DNA of 64,000 nt from Leeia speluncae (GTDB lineage Bacteria; Pseudomonadota; Gammaproteobacteria; Burkholderiales; Leeiaceae): contig NZ_JAJBZT010000007.1 in assembly GCF_020564625.1 (NCBI RefSeq), positions 62,001-126,000 on the forward strand, written 5' to 3'. The notes beneath the pieces are model-generated. The model had not been told where the DNA came from. It did not search any database and saw only the letters and a program-made list of their open reading frames with translations. The position numbers and the translations under genes were made by a program. Below, one piece after another: positions 10,701-19,396 of this stretch. The first letter of the stretch is position 1, and each line of letters begins with the position of its first letter.

Positions 10701-10790
10701 GATCATTTCTACTCACCGTTATTCACCTTGTCAGAGATTGAAACTCTGAGGCAAGTGAAATTAAATCTTACAATACAGAAAGAAATGATC
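10701..10790 (+). promoter_or_regulatory. Structured leader of the Lys/Ala-rich small protein gene
   Basis: A perfect 10-base inverted repeat flanks this leader: GATCATTTCT at 10701-10710 and AGAAATGATC at 10781-10790. The right arm carries the AGAAA ribosome-site region and abuts the ATG at 10791. Nested inside is a second hairpin: TTCAC plus TTG plus TCAGAG (10722-10736) can pair with CTCTGA plus CAA plus GTGAA (10744-10759), with a small bulge. In the folded RNA the ribosome site would be double stranded, so translational control by temperature, pH, an sRNA or a protein is possible. The pairing is seen in the sequence; the control is inferred. Confidence 0.6.
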
Positions 10791-10994
10791 ATGACTAAAT
10801 TAGTATCTGCTTTGTTGGCTGCTGCTTTCTTGACTACTGGCGTTGCTTACGCCGCTGACGCTAAAAAAGAAGCTCCAGCTTCTGCTGTTAAAAAAGAAGC
10901 TGCTGCTTCTAAAGCAAAAAAAGCTGAAAAGAAAGTAGTTAAAAAAGCTGCTGCTAAAAAAGAAAAGAAAGCTGAAAAAGCTGCTTCTAAGTAA
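10791..10994 (+). CDS. Small secreted Lys/Ala-rich protein (acid-shock-protein-like composition)
   Basis: The 67-residue precursor has a clear Sec signal peptide, MTKLVSALLAAAFLTTGVAYA, probably cut after residue 21. About 46 mature residues follow, almost entirely Lys, Ala, Glu, Ser and Val (AKKEAPASAVKKEAAASKAKK and similar KKA repeats). Composition and layout resemble enterobacterial Asr acid-shock proteins and other basic periplasmic proteins, but I see no specific motif that proves homology. The ATG at 10791 follows a purine-rich AGAAAGAAA stretch buried in the leader hairpin; ATG 10785 is an alternative. A strong terminator follows, so the gene is probably a monocistron with its own promoter. 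Confidence 0.75.
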   Translation: MTKLVSALLAAAFLTTGVAYAADAKKEAPASAVKKEAAASKAKKAEKKVVKKAAAKKEKKAEKAASK

Positions 10995-11010
10995 TTAGAA
11001 CACTTTTCTG

Positions 11011-11044
11011 AAAAAGCCGCTGAAGAAATTCAGCGGCTTTTTTA
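11011..11044. terminator. Rho-independent terminator, probably bidirectional
   Basis: AAAGCCGCTGAA, loop GAAA, then TTCAGCGGCTTT followed by a T-run on the plus strand and preceded by A-residues for the minus strand. It sits between the convergent small basic protein gene and the antiporter gene and could serve both. Confidence 0.9.
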
Positions 11045-11046
11045 TT

Positions 11047-12252
11047 TTATGGTGTGGAATGCGTTAATAGTGGATTGATAGTTAGTTTATTTTTCAGAAA
11101 ACTAAATATAAATGGATTGATGAAGATGGAAATAATCGCAGCAGCCATAATCAAACCATGTGAGCTTTGGCTAATCAGACCAAGTAGTAAGCCGAGGTTC
11201 GCTAGAATAAAAGAAAACTCGCCAATCTGACCTAGGCTCGCTGCGAGCAGCCATTTCTCTTGGTTAGATCTTTTGTATAACGCCATAATTGCCCATGCTG
11301 CAGCGCCTTTGCCAATCACAACGATGAAAACCACTGCAATCACCGAAAGTGTGTGTTCTTGCAGGATTTTTGGGTCAAACATCATGCCTGCCGCGACAAA
11401 AAATAAAACAGAAAAGGCATCTCTTAATGGCATTGCTTCAGAGGCTGCTCTTTGGCTGAATGGTGAACCGGCTAGTACACTGCCAGCTAAGAAAGCACCT
11501 AGCGCAAAGGAGACGTCAAATAATGCGCTGGCTGCGTAAGCAACACCTAGTGCAACGCTTAAAACACCTAAACGAAACATCTCTCTACTGCCTGTGTGAA
11601 CAATTCTTTCAAGCATCCACGGAATAATCCTTTTCCCTACAAGCGTCATCACTGCGATAAACATTGATACCTTCACCAGTGTCATCACTAATACTAACCA
11701 CAATGGTTGCGTATTGGCATGGGAGTCTGTTTGCGTCGCCAGCAGCGGCAATAAAACTAGCGCAAGAATGGTGGCGATGTCTTCTGTAACTAACCAGCCA
11801 ATCGCAATCTTTCCCCCTTCTGTTTCCATGTGTCCGACGTCTTCTAACGCTTTTAATAAAACAACCGTACTAGCGACAGATAGAGACATGCCGAGGATTA
11901 AGCCTTCCGTAAACGATAGGCCGATAAATTGCGTAAATAGTTGCGTGAGGCCGATTGCAAAAGCAATTTGAAGAATGGCCCCAGGTAATGCAATTTTCTT
12001 TACTTGTAAGAGATCTTGAATTGAGAAATGCAGCCCAACGCCAAACATTAAAAGAATAATGCCGATTTCCGCTAGCTCATTGGCGATCCCCGTATTGGCG
12101 ACAAAACCCGGGGTAAATGGGCCGATTAAAATGCCTGCTAATAAATAGCCGAGCAGAGGAGGGAGTTTGAATCTGAGTGCTACCCCCCCAAGCAGAAAGG
12201 CGGCGATAAAGGCACCCGTGAGGGTGGTTAGAAGGGGGGTGTCTGCATGCAT
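11047..12252 (-). CDS. CPA2 monovalent cation:proton antiporter, YbaL-like, without the RCK domain
   Basis: The 401-residue protein is a Na+/H+-exchanger domain with roughly 11-13 hydrophobic segments. The N-terminus (MHADTPLLTTLTGAF, then LGYLLAGILIGPFTPGFVA and ELAEIGIILLMFGVGLHFS) closely matches the KefB/YbaL branch. YbaL and Kef proteins carry a C-terminal TrkA-N/RCK nucleotide-binding domain; this one ends just after the last membrane segment (FINPFIFSFLKNKL). The stop is followed directly by a terminator, so I see no remnant of a lost domain. ATG 12252 was preferred over an upstream start because GAGAGG precedes it. Function is likely potassium or sodium efflux; ion and gating are unknown. 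Confidence 0.88.
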   Translation of the reverse strand: MHADTPLLTTLTGAFIAAFLLGGVALRFKLPPLLGYLLAGILIGPFTPGFVANTGIANELAEIGIILLMFGVGLHFSIQDLLQVKKIALPGAILQIAFAIGLTQLFTQFIGLSFTEGLILGMSLSVASTVVLLKALEDVGHMETEGGKIAIGWLVTEDIATILALVLLPLLATQTDSHANTQPLWLVLVMTLVKVSMFIAVMTLVGKRIIPWMLERIVHTGSREMFRLGVLSVALGVAYAASALFDVSFALGAFLAGSVLAGSPFSQRAASEAMPLRDAFSVLFFVAAGMMFDPKILQEHTLSVIAVVFIVVIGKGAAAWAIMALYKRSNQEKWLLAASLGQIGEFSFILANLGLLLGLISQSSHGLIMAAAIISIFINPFIFSFLKNKLTINPLLTHSTP

Positions 12253-12380
12253 GGCAACCTCTCTTAGACTGTGTTTTTTATTGGTATTCATAAACTAGAG
12301 AGGATGTTAGTCGATTGGTTCAAATATATTTGGTATTTCATGCGAAATGGCGTTAATTTCCGCTGCATATTTTAAATGTG

Positions 12381-12395
12381 GCTCATCTGATGAGC
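12381..12395. repeat. 15-bp palindrome upstream of recC
   Basis: GCTCATC, one central T, then GATGAGC form a perfect 7-base inverted repeat in the 190-base divergent region between the antiporter and recC, about 48 bases before the recC ATG. It could be an operator or a small RNA hairpin; nothing identifies the binding protein. Confidence 0.45.
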
Positions 12396-12442
12396 GAGTC
12401 ATTGCAGTATGATGTCAGTAGTTTTTCATTTTGATTGAGACC

Positions 12443-15400
12443 ATGTTTTATCTATACCAATCTAATCAGCTAGAAAAGTTATTTGAGTTGCTAAGCGCTG
12501 TCACTTCTATCCCATTATCTTCAGTTTTTGAGGAAGAAGTGGTTGTCGTGCAAAGCCAAGGGATGGGGCGCTGGATTACGCTACAACTAGCTGAAAGAGG
12601 GGGGATCTGTGCAAATATGCGTTTCCAATTGCCAGCAACTTTTATGTGGCAATTGTTTTGTAGTGTTAATCCCAGTTTACCTAAGCGATCTGCCTTTACG
12701 CCTGAAGTAATGGCATGGCGTATTGCGGCAATTCTTGAGGATGAACATTTTCTCTCTGCGCATCCTTCACTATCTAGTTATGTACTAGGGCAAGAGCCAA
12801 TTAGAAGATTTGAGTTGGCCGCAAAAATTGCCGATACGTTTGATCAGTATTTAATGTATCGCCCAGACTGGATTGATGCTTGGGCTGCCGGAAGGCAGCT
12901 GAATCTTGGTGTGGATGAAAAATGGCAACAACCGATTTGGCAAAAATTGTCTGAAACCGATGGGGCTTCTCATCGGGTAAAAATGCTAGAGGATCTGCTG
13001 GGTGCCTTAAAGCGTGGTGAAAAGCCGCAACATCTGCCAGAACGTACCATTTTCTTTGCGATTAGTAGCATGCCTCCTGTTTATGTAGAGGTACTGCATA
13101 AACTATCTGAATACATTGATATTGCATTGTTTGTCCTGAACCCTTGCGCCGAACCATGGGGACATATTTCTAAATCCAATAGTCAGCAAGCTTCCCTTTT
13201 TCTTGAGGTTTCTAAACCGGCTGGGCCAGATGAATGGTACGTCGATGTTGATCATCCGTTGCTTGCCTCTTTAGGTCGTCAAGGTCGAGACTTTATGGAT
13301 TTGCTCATCGAGCAGCATAGTGCTGTGCTTAAAGATGTTTTTTATCCAAACGAAGCAAATAGTCTGTTGAGTCAATTGCAGAATGATATTTTGCACTTAA
13401 CTACCCCAAATAAGACATTTGATCTCCAATCGGAGGACGACTCTGTCCAGCTGCATATCTGTCATAGCCCGATGCGAGAATTGGAAGTCTTACATGATCA
13501 ACTTCTCAGGTTGTTTGACAAAGATCCGACGTTAAAACCTGCTGATGTGGCGGTATTAATGCCAGATATTAATACCTACGCACCATTGATCGATGCTGTA
13601 TTTAGCAAGCGTGAGGGTGTGCCTTACATTCCGTATGGTATTGCGGATAGGGCTTTGCAATCTGAACAACCCTTAGTCAACGCATTTGCTGATTTGCTAA
13701 AAGTACTGACATCCCGCTTTGAAGTGAATACGGTTCTGGCGCTGTTAGAGTGCCAAGCGATTGCGACAAAGTTTAATTTACAAGCCAGTGATTTGCCCGA
13801 AATTAGAGAGTGGGTAGAGGCTGCAGGTATTCGTTGGGGCAGAGACGCTAAGCATAAAGAACAGCTAGGGCTGCCTCCAGACGAGCTATATACCTGGCGG
13901 TATGGCATTGATCGATTAATGCTGGGGGTAATTTTACCCGAGACAAGCCATCGACATTTACCACTTTGGCAACAAATTGCCCCAGTAGAACTAGCTGTGG
14001 GTAAACAAAACCATCAACTTGCTGGTTTATATGCATTTGTGCAATGCCTGTTCGATTGGTCTGAAAAGCTGCAAGCGCAAGATCGATCCGCAACGCAGTG
14101 GGTGGAAGTATTGCATGAGTTGTTGGAAGCATTCTTTATCACAGAACAGCTAGATGATGCGTCGCTACAGCCTATCCGAGAAAGAGTAACGCAATTATCA
14201 GCAGATGCGAGATTGGCACATTACGAAAAAGAGATTCCAGTCTCTTGGTTGATTGCTTGGTTAGAGCAAGGGTGGAAACAAGCCTATGGTTCTACAGGCT
14301 TTTTATCTGGCGGGATTACATTTTGCGCAATGGTGCCAATGCGTAGTTTGCCATTTAAAGCCATTTGTCTTTTGGGTTTAAATGATGGTGATTTTCCTCG
14401 TCATCTTCAGCCACATTCATTTGATTTAATGCAGAGGCATTACCGTAAAGGGGATAGATACAGACGCTTTGATGATCGTTATTTATTTCTTGAGGCACTT
14501 TTATCTGCCAGATCGTATCTGTACCTAAGCTATGTGGGGACGAGTATTCGAGATGGCAGCGAGCTTCCTCCTTCTCCTTTATTAGCCGAAGTGATGGATG
14601 TTATCGAAGCGACTTGTGCCTACGATGATCGTGATAAAGGCGTGCCCAATTCGATTGGAAAACCTGTTATTGATTGGAAACAATCACAACTGATTCGCCA
14701 TCCTCTTCAAGCATTTGATCCACTGTACTTTCAAGGTAATTCGCGTATCCAAAGCTTTTCTGCACCATTAGCGGAGGCTAGTGGCCTCGCTGGTAGTGGT
14801 AGTAGCATCCCCAAACAGTGGATGACACAACTACCTATTGAAAACTTGCCACCACATGAGTTAACGACTTGGCTAAGTTGTTTCAGAAATCCAATTCGAT
14901 TTTTAATGACGCAACGTTTGGGAATCAAATTACCTTACTTAGAGGAAAAATTGGCGACGGTAGAGCCGTTCCAATTGGATTGGATGGGCAAGCAGAAAGT
15001 AAGAGAGGATCTAACTTCTGTGATCGCCCTACAAGAACAAAACGAGGGCGTTGATTATTCATTATCAAATGCACATGCGGTTCTCCCCTTAGGGAAATTA
15101 GGGAAGTTTGCCTATCAGCATGAAAAAGAATCTGTATTGTCTGCGTTATCTGAACTGGTCAAACTGCCTGCATCCCTTCCGGAGCGTTTGCCATTTAAGC
15201 TTTCCCTATCGAGCGGAGTCTTAACGGGTGTTCTAGGGGGGGTGCATGGAATCCGCCTAACGAGTGAGGGGCTGGTTGGTGGTGAGCCAGATAAGCTTAG
15301 AAGCTATCATAAATTTACTTTATGGATTCAGCATCTCATCCTTTGCGCCTTAACACCAAACGACATTCCACTTACTAGTCGCTGGGTGGGCTTGGATGAA

Positions 15401-15775
15401 AAACTAACTGCTGAAGTCTTTCAGTTAACACCCGTGAAAGAGCCCTTAATCTATCTAGATCAAATTGCAGCATGCTTTCATGAGGCTTGGTGCAAGCCAC
15501 TTCCATTTTTTATTAAAAGTTCGGATACATGTATGTGTTCGTTTAATAAGTATGAAGATGAGGTAAAGGCCTTAAAAGCTGCAAGTAGCGAATGGGATGC
15601 TCCAAGTTATCGCTACAACGCGTTTCAGCGTGGGGAAAGTGAGAATCCGTATTATCAGCAAATGTTTAGAAACGAGAGCCCAATCAACGATGAATTCGTT
15701 ACGTTAACTAAGTTACTCCTCTCGCCAATGTATGAGCATGCTGAAACCATGAAATTATCTGGAGATGCAGAATGA
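12443..15775 (+). CDS. recC: Exodeoxyribonuclease V subunit gamma (RecC)
   Basis: The 1110-residue product aligns by character with RecC: start FYLYQSNQLEKLFELL, then VVQSQGMGRWITLQLAE, a region with FFAISSMPPVYVEVLHKLS, and the C-terminal recognition domain. RecC holds RecB and RecD and scans for Chi. It is an inactivated SF1 helicase fold, and accordingly no Walker A motif is visible. I chose ATG 12443 (MFYLYQSN) over TTG 12431, matching the short N-terminus typical of RecC. Its stop overlaps the recB ATG by four bases (ATGA), so recC, recB and recD form one transcription unit. Confidence 0.95.
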   Translation: MFYLYQSNQLEKLFELLSAVTSIPLSSVFEEEVVVVQSQGMGRWITLQLAERGGICANMRFQLPATFMWQLFCSVNPSLPKRSAFTPEVMAWRIAAILEDEHFLSAHPSLSSYVLGQEPIRRFELAAKIADTFDQYLMYRPDWIDAWAAGRQLNLGVDEKWQQPIWQKLSETDGASHRVKMLEDLLGALKRGEKPQHLPERTIFFAISSMPPVYVEVLHKLSEYIDIALFVLNPCAEPWGHISKSNSQQASLFLEVSKPAGPDEWYVDVDHPLLASLGRQGRDFMDLLIEQHSAVLKDVFYPNEANSLLSQLQNDILHLTTPNKTFDLQSEDDSVQLHICHSPMRELEVLHDQLLRLFDKDPTLKPADVAVLMPDINTYAPLIDAVFSKREGVPYIPYGIADRALQSEQPLVNAFADLLKVLTSRFEVNTVLALLECQAIATKFNLQASDLPEIREWVEAAGIRWGRDAKHKEQLGLPPDELYTWRYGIDRLMLGVILPETSHRHLPLWQQIAPVELAVGKQNHQLAGLYAFVQCLFDWSEKLQAQDRSATQWVEVLHELLEAFFITEQLDDASLQPIRERVTQLSADARLAHYEKEIPVSWLIAWLEQGWKQAYGSTGFLSGGITFCAMVPMRSLPFKAICLLGLNDGDFPRHLQPHSFDLMQRHYRKGDRYRRFDDRYLFLEALLSARSYLYLSYVGTSIRDGSELPPSPLLAEVMDVIEATCAYDDRDKGVPNSIGKPVIDWKQSQLIRHPLQAFDPLYFQGNSRIQSFSAPLAEASGLAGSGSSIPKQWMTQLPIENLPPHELTTWLSCFRNPIRFLMTQRLGIKLPYLEEKLATVEPFQLDWMGKQKVREDLTSVIALQEQNEGVDYSLSNAHAVLPLGKLGKFAYQHEKESVLSALSELVKLPASLPERLPFKLSLSSGVLTGVLGGVHGIRLTSEGLVGGEPDKLRSYHKFTLWIQHLILCALTPNDIPLTSRWVGLDEKLTAEVFQLTPVKEPLIYLDQIAACFHEAWCKPLPFFIKSSDTCMCSFNKYEDEVKALKAASSEWDAPSYRYNAFQRGESENPYYQQMFRNESPINDEFVTLTKLLLSPMYEHAETMKLSGDAE

Positions 15776-18700
15776 CAAAACCTGCATTATTTGATTTTCC
15801 TTTATCTAAATTGCAATTAATTGAGGCCAGTGCAGGAACAGGGAAAACATGGACCATTTCCGGCCTTTTTGTAAGATTGATTCTTGAAGCCAACTTATCT
15901 GTGGAGCAGATATTAGTTGTAACGTACACCAAAGCCGCAACGGCAGAACTAAGAGATCGATTGCGCAAGCGGCTAGCCGAAGTTAGGCTCTGGTTAGAAA
16001 CGGGTAAATTTGATGAGCAAGATCACTACGCGAAAGCTGTCGTTTCGGCCTATCAAACCATTGATGAAAAAGCCGATGCATTAAAGAAAATCACCAATGC
16101 GATCAGAGGGTTTGATCAAGCGGCAATTTATACCATTCACGGTTTCTGCCAGCGAGTACTAACAGATGCTGCGTTAGAGGCAGGGGTGCCTTTTGAACAA
16201 GAGCTCATAACAGATGATAGCGATATTGTTCGTGAACTGATTGAAGATGAATGGCGCGTATGGGCTTATCAAGGCCATTCTTCTGTTTTGTCATGGGTGG
16301 CTTCTAAAAAGATTACGCCAAGTGATGTGTTTGATGATTTACGCAAGTGGGTGGGCAAAAACTACCTGCAGTACGCAGATATTCCAGATGTCGATTTAGA
16401 TGGCGCATGGAAAAATTTTGCTGAACAATTTGTCACAACCCAATCAGAATGGCTACGTTCGCATGAAGACATTGCGAAACGTTTACTTAGTGGTGGCTTA
16501 AATGCGAGATCTTATTCGCCTGTGAAGATAGAAGGCTGGCTAAAAGAACTAGCCACGGTATTTGCTACAGATAACGTGAACTTAGCGAATGTGCCAGATT
16601 GGCTAGATAAGCTAGGCAGCCAAAAACTAATTGCAGCGACAAAGAAAAATTGCGATGCACCTACGCATCCTTTTTTCGATAAGGTTGAAAAGCTCGTCGA
16701 ATACTATGCAAAAGTAAATGAGTCGATTAGCTTAGCGTACCTCCATTGGCAAGTTGGCCTACTCAAAAAATGCAATCAGTTATTGCCAGAGAAAAAAACA
16801 AGACTAGGCGTACTGTCTTTTGATGACTTATTAAATCGACTTGCCGAAGCACTGCAAACGAATAGTGCAACTACGCTGATTCAAAAGGTGAATCAACAGT
16901 TCAAAGCAGCGTTAATTGATGAATTTCAGGATACAGATCCAGTCCAGTATCAGATTTTTCATACACTTTTTCATGAAAGTGATTCACCGGTATTTTTGGT
17001 TGGCGATCCCAAACAGGCAATCTATAGTTTTCGCGGGGCAGATATTTTTACCTATTTGTCTGCTAGATCAGATACCGCTAATCAGTTCTCTCTAGACGTG
17101 AATCAACGGTCTGCAGAACCGCTAGTCAAGGCGGTAAACCAACTTTTTCTTGCCGCTAAGCGGCCATTTGCCGTTCCAGGCATCACGTATGAGGATGTGG
17201 GCGCTAAGCAGATAGTGAATGCACTAAAATCAGCAGATGGATTATCCCCACTTTGCTTATCTTATTTTGATGTCGAGGAGGAAGACGACGAACTCAAAAA
17301 GGAATCAGCAAACCATTTGGCTGCAGAAGGGTGTGCAACTGAAATTGTTCGATTGTTAAATCAAACAACAGAAACATTGGCCATTGAAGATGCTAAAGCC
17401 AGCCAATCTAACTTAAGAAGGATTCACGGTGGGGATATTGCCGTACTGGTGAATACCCATAAGCAAGGTGCTTTGATGATGGAGGCACTTTCTAAACGGA
17501 AAGTGCCAGCCGTACAGCAAGCGACGATTAGTGTGTTTGAAACCAGAGAAGCAGAAGAGCTACTGCGTGTATTACAAGCTATTCAAGCTCCGCAAAACCA
17601 CAAGTTAATTAAAGCGGCATTGATTACCGATTACTTTGGTTATTCAGGAGAGCAACTTGAAGCGCTAGCAAATGAATCAGAAGATTGGGATATTCGTCTT
17701 GAACAATTTACTCGCTATTTAGATATCTGGAAGAGTAGAGGGTTTATGCCGATGGCGAGGACATGGTTAGAGGACGAGCGGTTGGCTTCTAAGCTGCTTA
17801 ATTTCCAAGACGGCGAAAGACGATTAACCAATTTACTACATTTGTTTGAATTAATTCAGACCGAAAGTGTTGCTAGCCATGGTTTGGAGTCGCTCATCGA
17901 TTGGTTTATTGATCAATGTAATCAATCTTCTTCTTCACAAGATGAAGTACAAACACGGTTAGAAAGTGATGCGAAGCGCGTCAAAATTGTCACCATTCAT
18001 GCAAGTAAAGGGCTTGAGTATCCAATTGTATTCTGCCCGTTTACTTGGAGTGGTAGCAAGTTTAAGCAAAATGGCATGTTAGTTGGCAGAAATGAAAATA
18101 ACGAGCCAGTCTTACATTTTCTGCCAGATGAACAGGTCGCTGAGCAAGTTCAATTAGAAGAATATGCAGAAAAACTTAGGCTGCTATACGTTGCCCTGAC
18201 CCGCGCAAAATATAGGTGTTATGTTGCATGGCATAAGGTGAGTGAATGCGCATACGCACCCTTAAGTTGGCTGTTGCATCCGCTATCTGAAGAGTCCGAG
18301 AACCCAAGATTAGATTTGCAGAATCACTTTGCAGCGGTATTGACGTTAACCTCTTCAGAACTCATTGCAAATATGCAAGCTTTGGCTAATGAAAAGCCGA
18401 CTTATTATTCCTTGGTTAAATGGACAAATAAAGACGACTTATATATTAAGCCAGCCAGTGAAACTTTAGCGTTAGAACCAGGTGTATTTTCTAGGCTATT
18501 AAAGTCCTCTTGGCAAATGAGTAGTTTCACCTCTTTAACACGCCAAGTAAGTGCTCAAGTCACGGAAATGCCAGACTATGATGGCGCGCCAATCCTGTTA
18601 GAAGAACCTGCGAATGATGAAAATACTGATCTCACCATGTTCGATTTTCCAAGGGGAGCTCGCGCAGGTACGTTCTTACACACGCTCTTCGAAAGTATTG

Positions 18701-19395
18701 ATTTCACTAAAATGGATGATCCTAATGAAGAAGAGATTATCCAGAACCTACTTCTAGATCATGGTTATGAACCGCACTGGCTGGGTATTTTGACAGGAAT
18801 GGTTCGATCTACCTTACGCCAACCAATGAATGAAAGTGGCCATTCACTATCTATGGTGAGCAATGGCCGACGTTTTGTCGAAATGGAGTTTACTTTTAAA
18901 TTACCTAGTATTCCCATGTTGAAGTTGTCCGAACTATTATCAAATCCAAGCTGGGAAGTACCTATGCCATTTCAGATGGCAGCAAAATCACTCGACTTTT
19001 CTACAATGAATGGCTACTTAAAAGGGTTTATTGATTTAATCTGTGAAATAGACGGGAGGTTCTATTTAATTGATTACAAATCAAATTGGCTTGGCAATCG
19101 ACCTGAAGATTACTCAGCTAGCAACCTCACGCACGCCATTGCTGTAGAGCATTATTACTTACAGTTTTTAATTTACACAGTCGCGCTTCATCGCTATTTA
19201 GCCAAACGGATGCCTGACCAGTACCGCTACGAAACCCACTTTGGCGGCGTTCGATATTTATTTTTAAGAGGCACGGCGACAGATATACCGCATTGTGGCG
19301 TGTTCTCGTATACCCCGCATCCACAGTTGGTTGTCGCACTCGATGCATTATTTGCAGAAAGTCTTTCAAATCAATCTTTCGCAGAGGTTGAGTAG
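15772..19395 (+). CDS. recB: Exodeoxyribonuclease V subunit beta (RecB helicase-nuclease)
   Basis: The 1207-residue protein has an N-terminal UvrD-like SF1 helicase with Walker A EASAGTGKTWT near residue 19, the LIDEFQDTDP Walker B near 382, and helicase motif VALTRAKYRC near 804. The C-terminal nuclease domain shows GYLKGFIDLI and LIDYKSNWLG near residues 1080-1105, the RecB nuclease Asp and Lys signature. The complex degrades double-strand ends until Chi and then loads RecA. The start overlaps recC by ATGA; recD starts one base after the recB stop. Confidence 0.97.
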   Translation: MTKPALFDFPLSKLQLIEASAGTGKTWTISGLFVRLILEANLSVEQILVVTYTKAATAELRDRLRKRLAEVRLWLETGKFDEQDHYAKAVVSAYQTIDEKADALKKITNAIRGFDQAAIYTIHGFCQRVLTDAALEAGVPFEQELITDDSDIVRELIEDEWRVWAYQGHSSVLSWVASKKITPSDVFDDLRKWVGKNYLQYADIPDVDLDGAWKNFAEQFVTTQSEWLRSHEDIAKRLLSGGLNARSYSPVKIEGWLKELATVFATDNVNLANVPDWLDKLGSQKLIAATKKNCDAPTHPFFDKVEKLVEYYAKVNESISLAYLHWQVGLLKKCNQLLPEKKTRLGVLSFDDLLNRLAEALQTNSATTLIQKVNQQFKAALIDEFQDTDPVQYQIFHTLFHESDSPVFLVGDPKQAIYSFRGADIFTYLSARSDTANQFSLDVNQRSAEPLVKAVNQLFLAAKRPFAVPGITYEDVGAKQIVNALKSADGLSPLCLSYFDVEEEDDELKKESANHLAAEGCATEIVRLLNQTTETLAIEDAKASQSNLRRIHGGDIAVLVNTHKQGALMMEALSKRKVPAVQQATISVFETREAEELLRVLQAIQAPQNHKLIKAALITDYFGYSGEQLEALANESEDWDIRLEQFTRYLDIWKSRGFMPMARTWLEDERLASKLLNFQDGERRLTNLLHLFELIQTESVASHGLESLIDWFIDQCNQSSSSQDEVQTRLESDAKRVKIVTIHASKGLEYPIVFCPFTWSGSKFKQNGMLVGRNENNEPVLHFLPDEQVAEQVQLEEYAEKLRLLYVALTRAKYRCYVAWHKVSECAYAPLSWLLHPLSEESENPRLDLQNHFAAVLTLTSSELIANMQALANEKPTYYSLVKWTNKDDLYIKPASETLALEPGVFSRLLKSSWQMSSFTSLTRQVSAQVTEMPDYDGAPILLEEPANDENTDLTMFDFPRGARAGTFLHTLFESIDFTKMDDPNEEEIIQNLLLDHGYEPHWLGILTGMVRSTLRQPMNESGHSLSMVSNGRRFVEMEFTFKLPSIPMLKLSELLSNPSWEVPMPFQMAAKSLDFSTMNGYLKGFIDLICEIDGRFYLIDYKSNWLGNRPEDYSASNLTHAIAVEHYYLQFLIYTVALHRYLAKRMPDQYRYETHFGGVRYLFLRGTATDIPHCGVFSYTPHPQLVVALDALFAESLSNQSFAEVE

Positions 19396-19396
19396 C

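Noticed and set aside
10653-10790. Upstream extension of the Lys/Ala-rich protein frame
   Set aside because: It overlaps the helicase end and reads through the leader hairpins; the signal peptide starts at 10791.
19295-19396. Longer N-terminus for RecD inside recB
   Set aside because: The frame merely continues through recB; the first methionine after the recB stop region gives a normal RecD.
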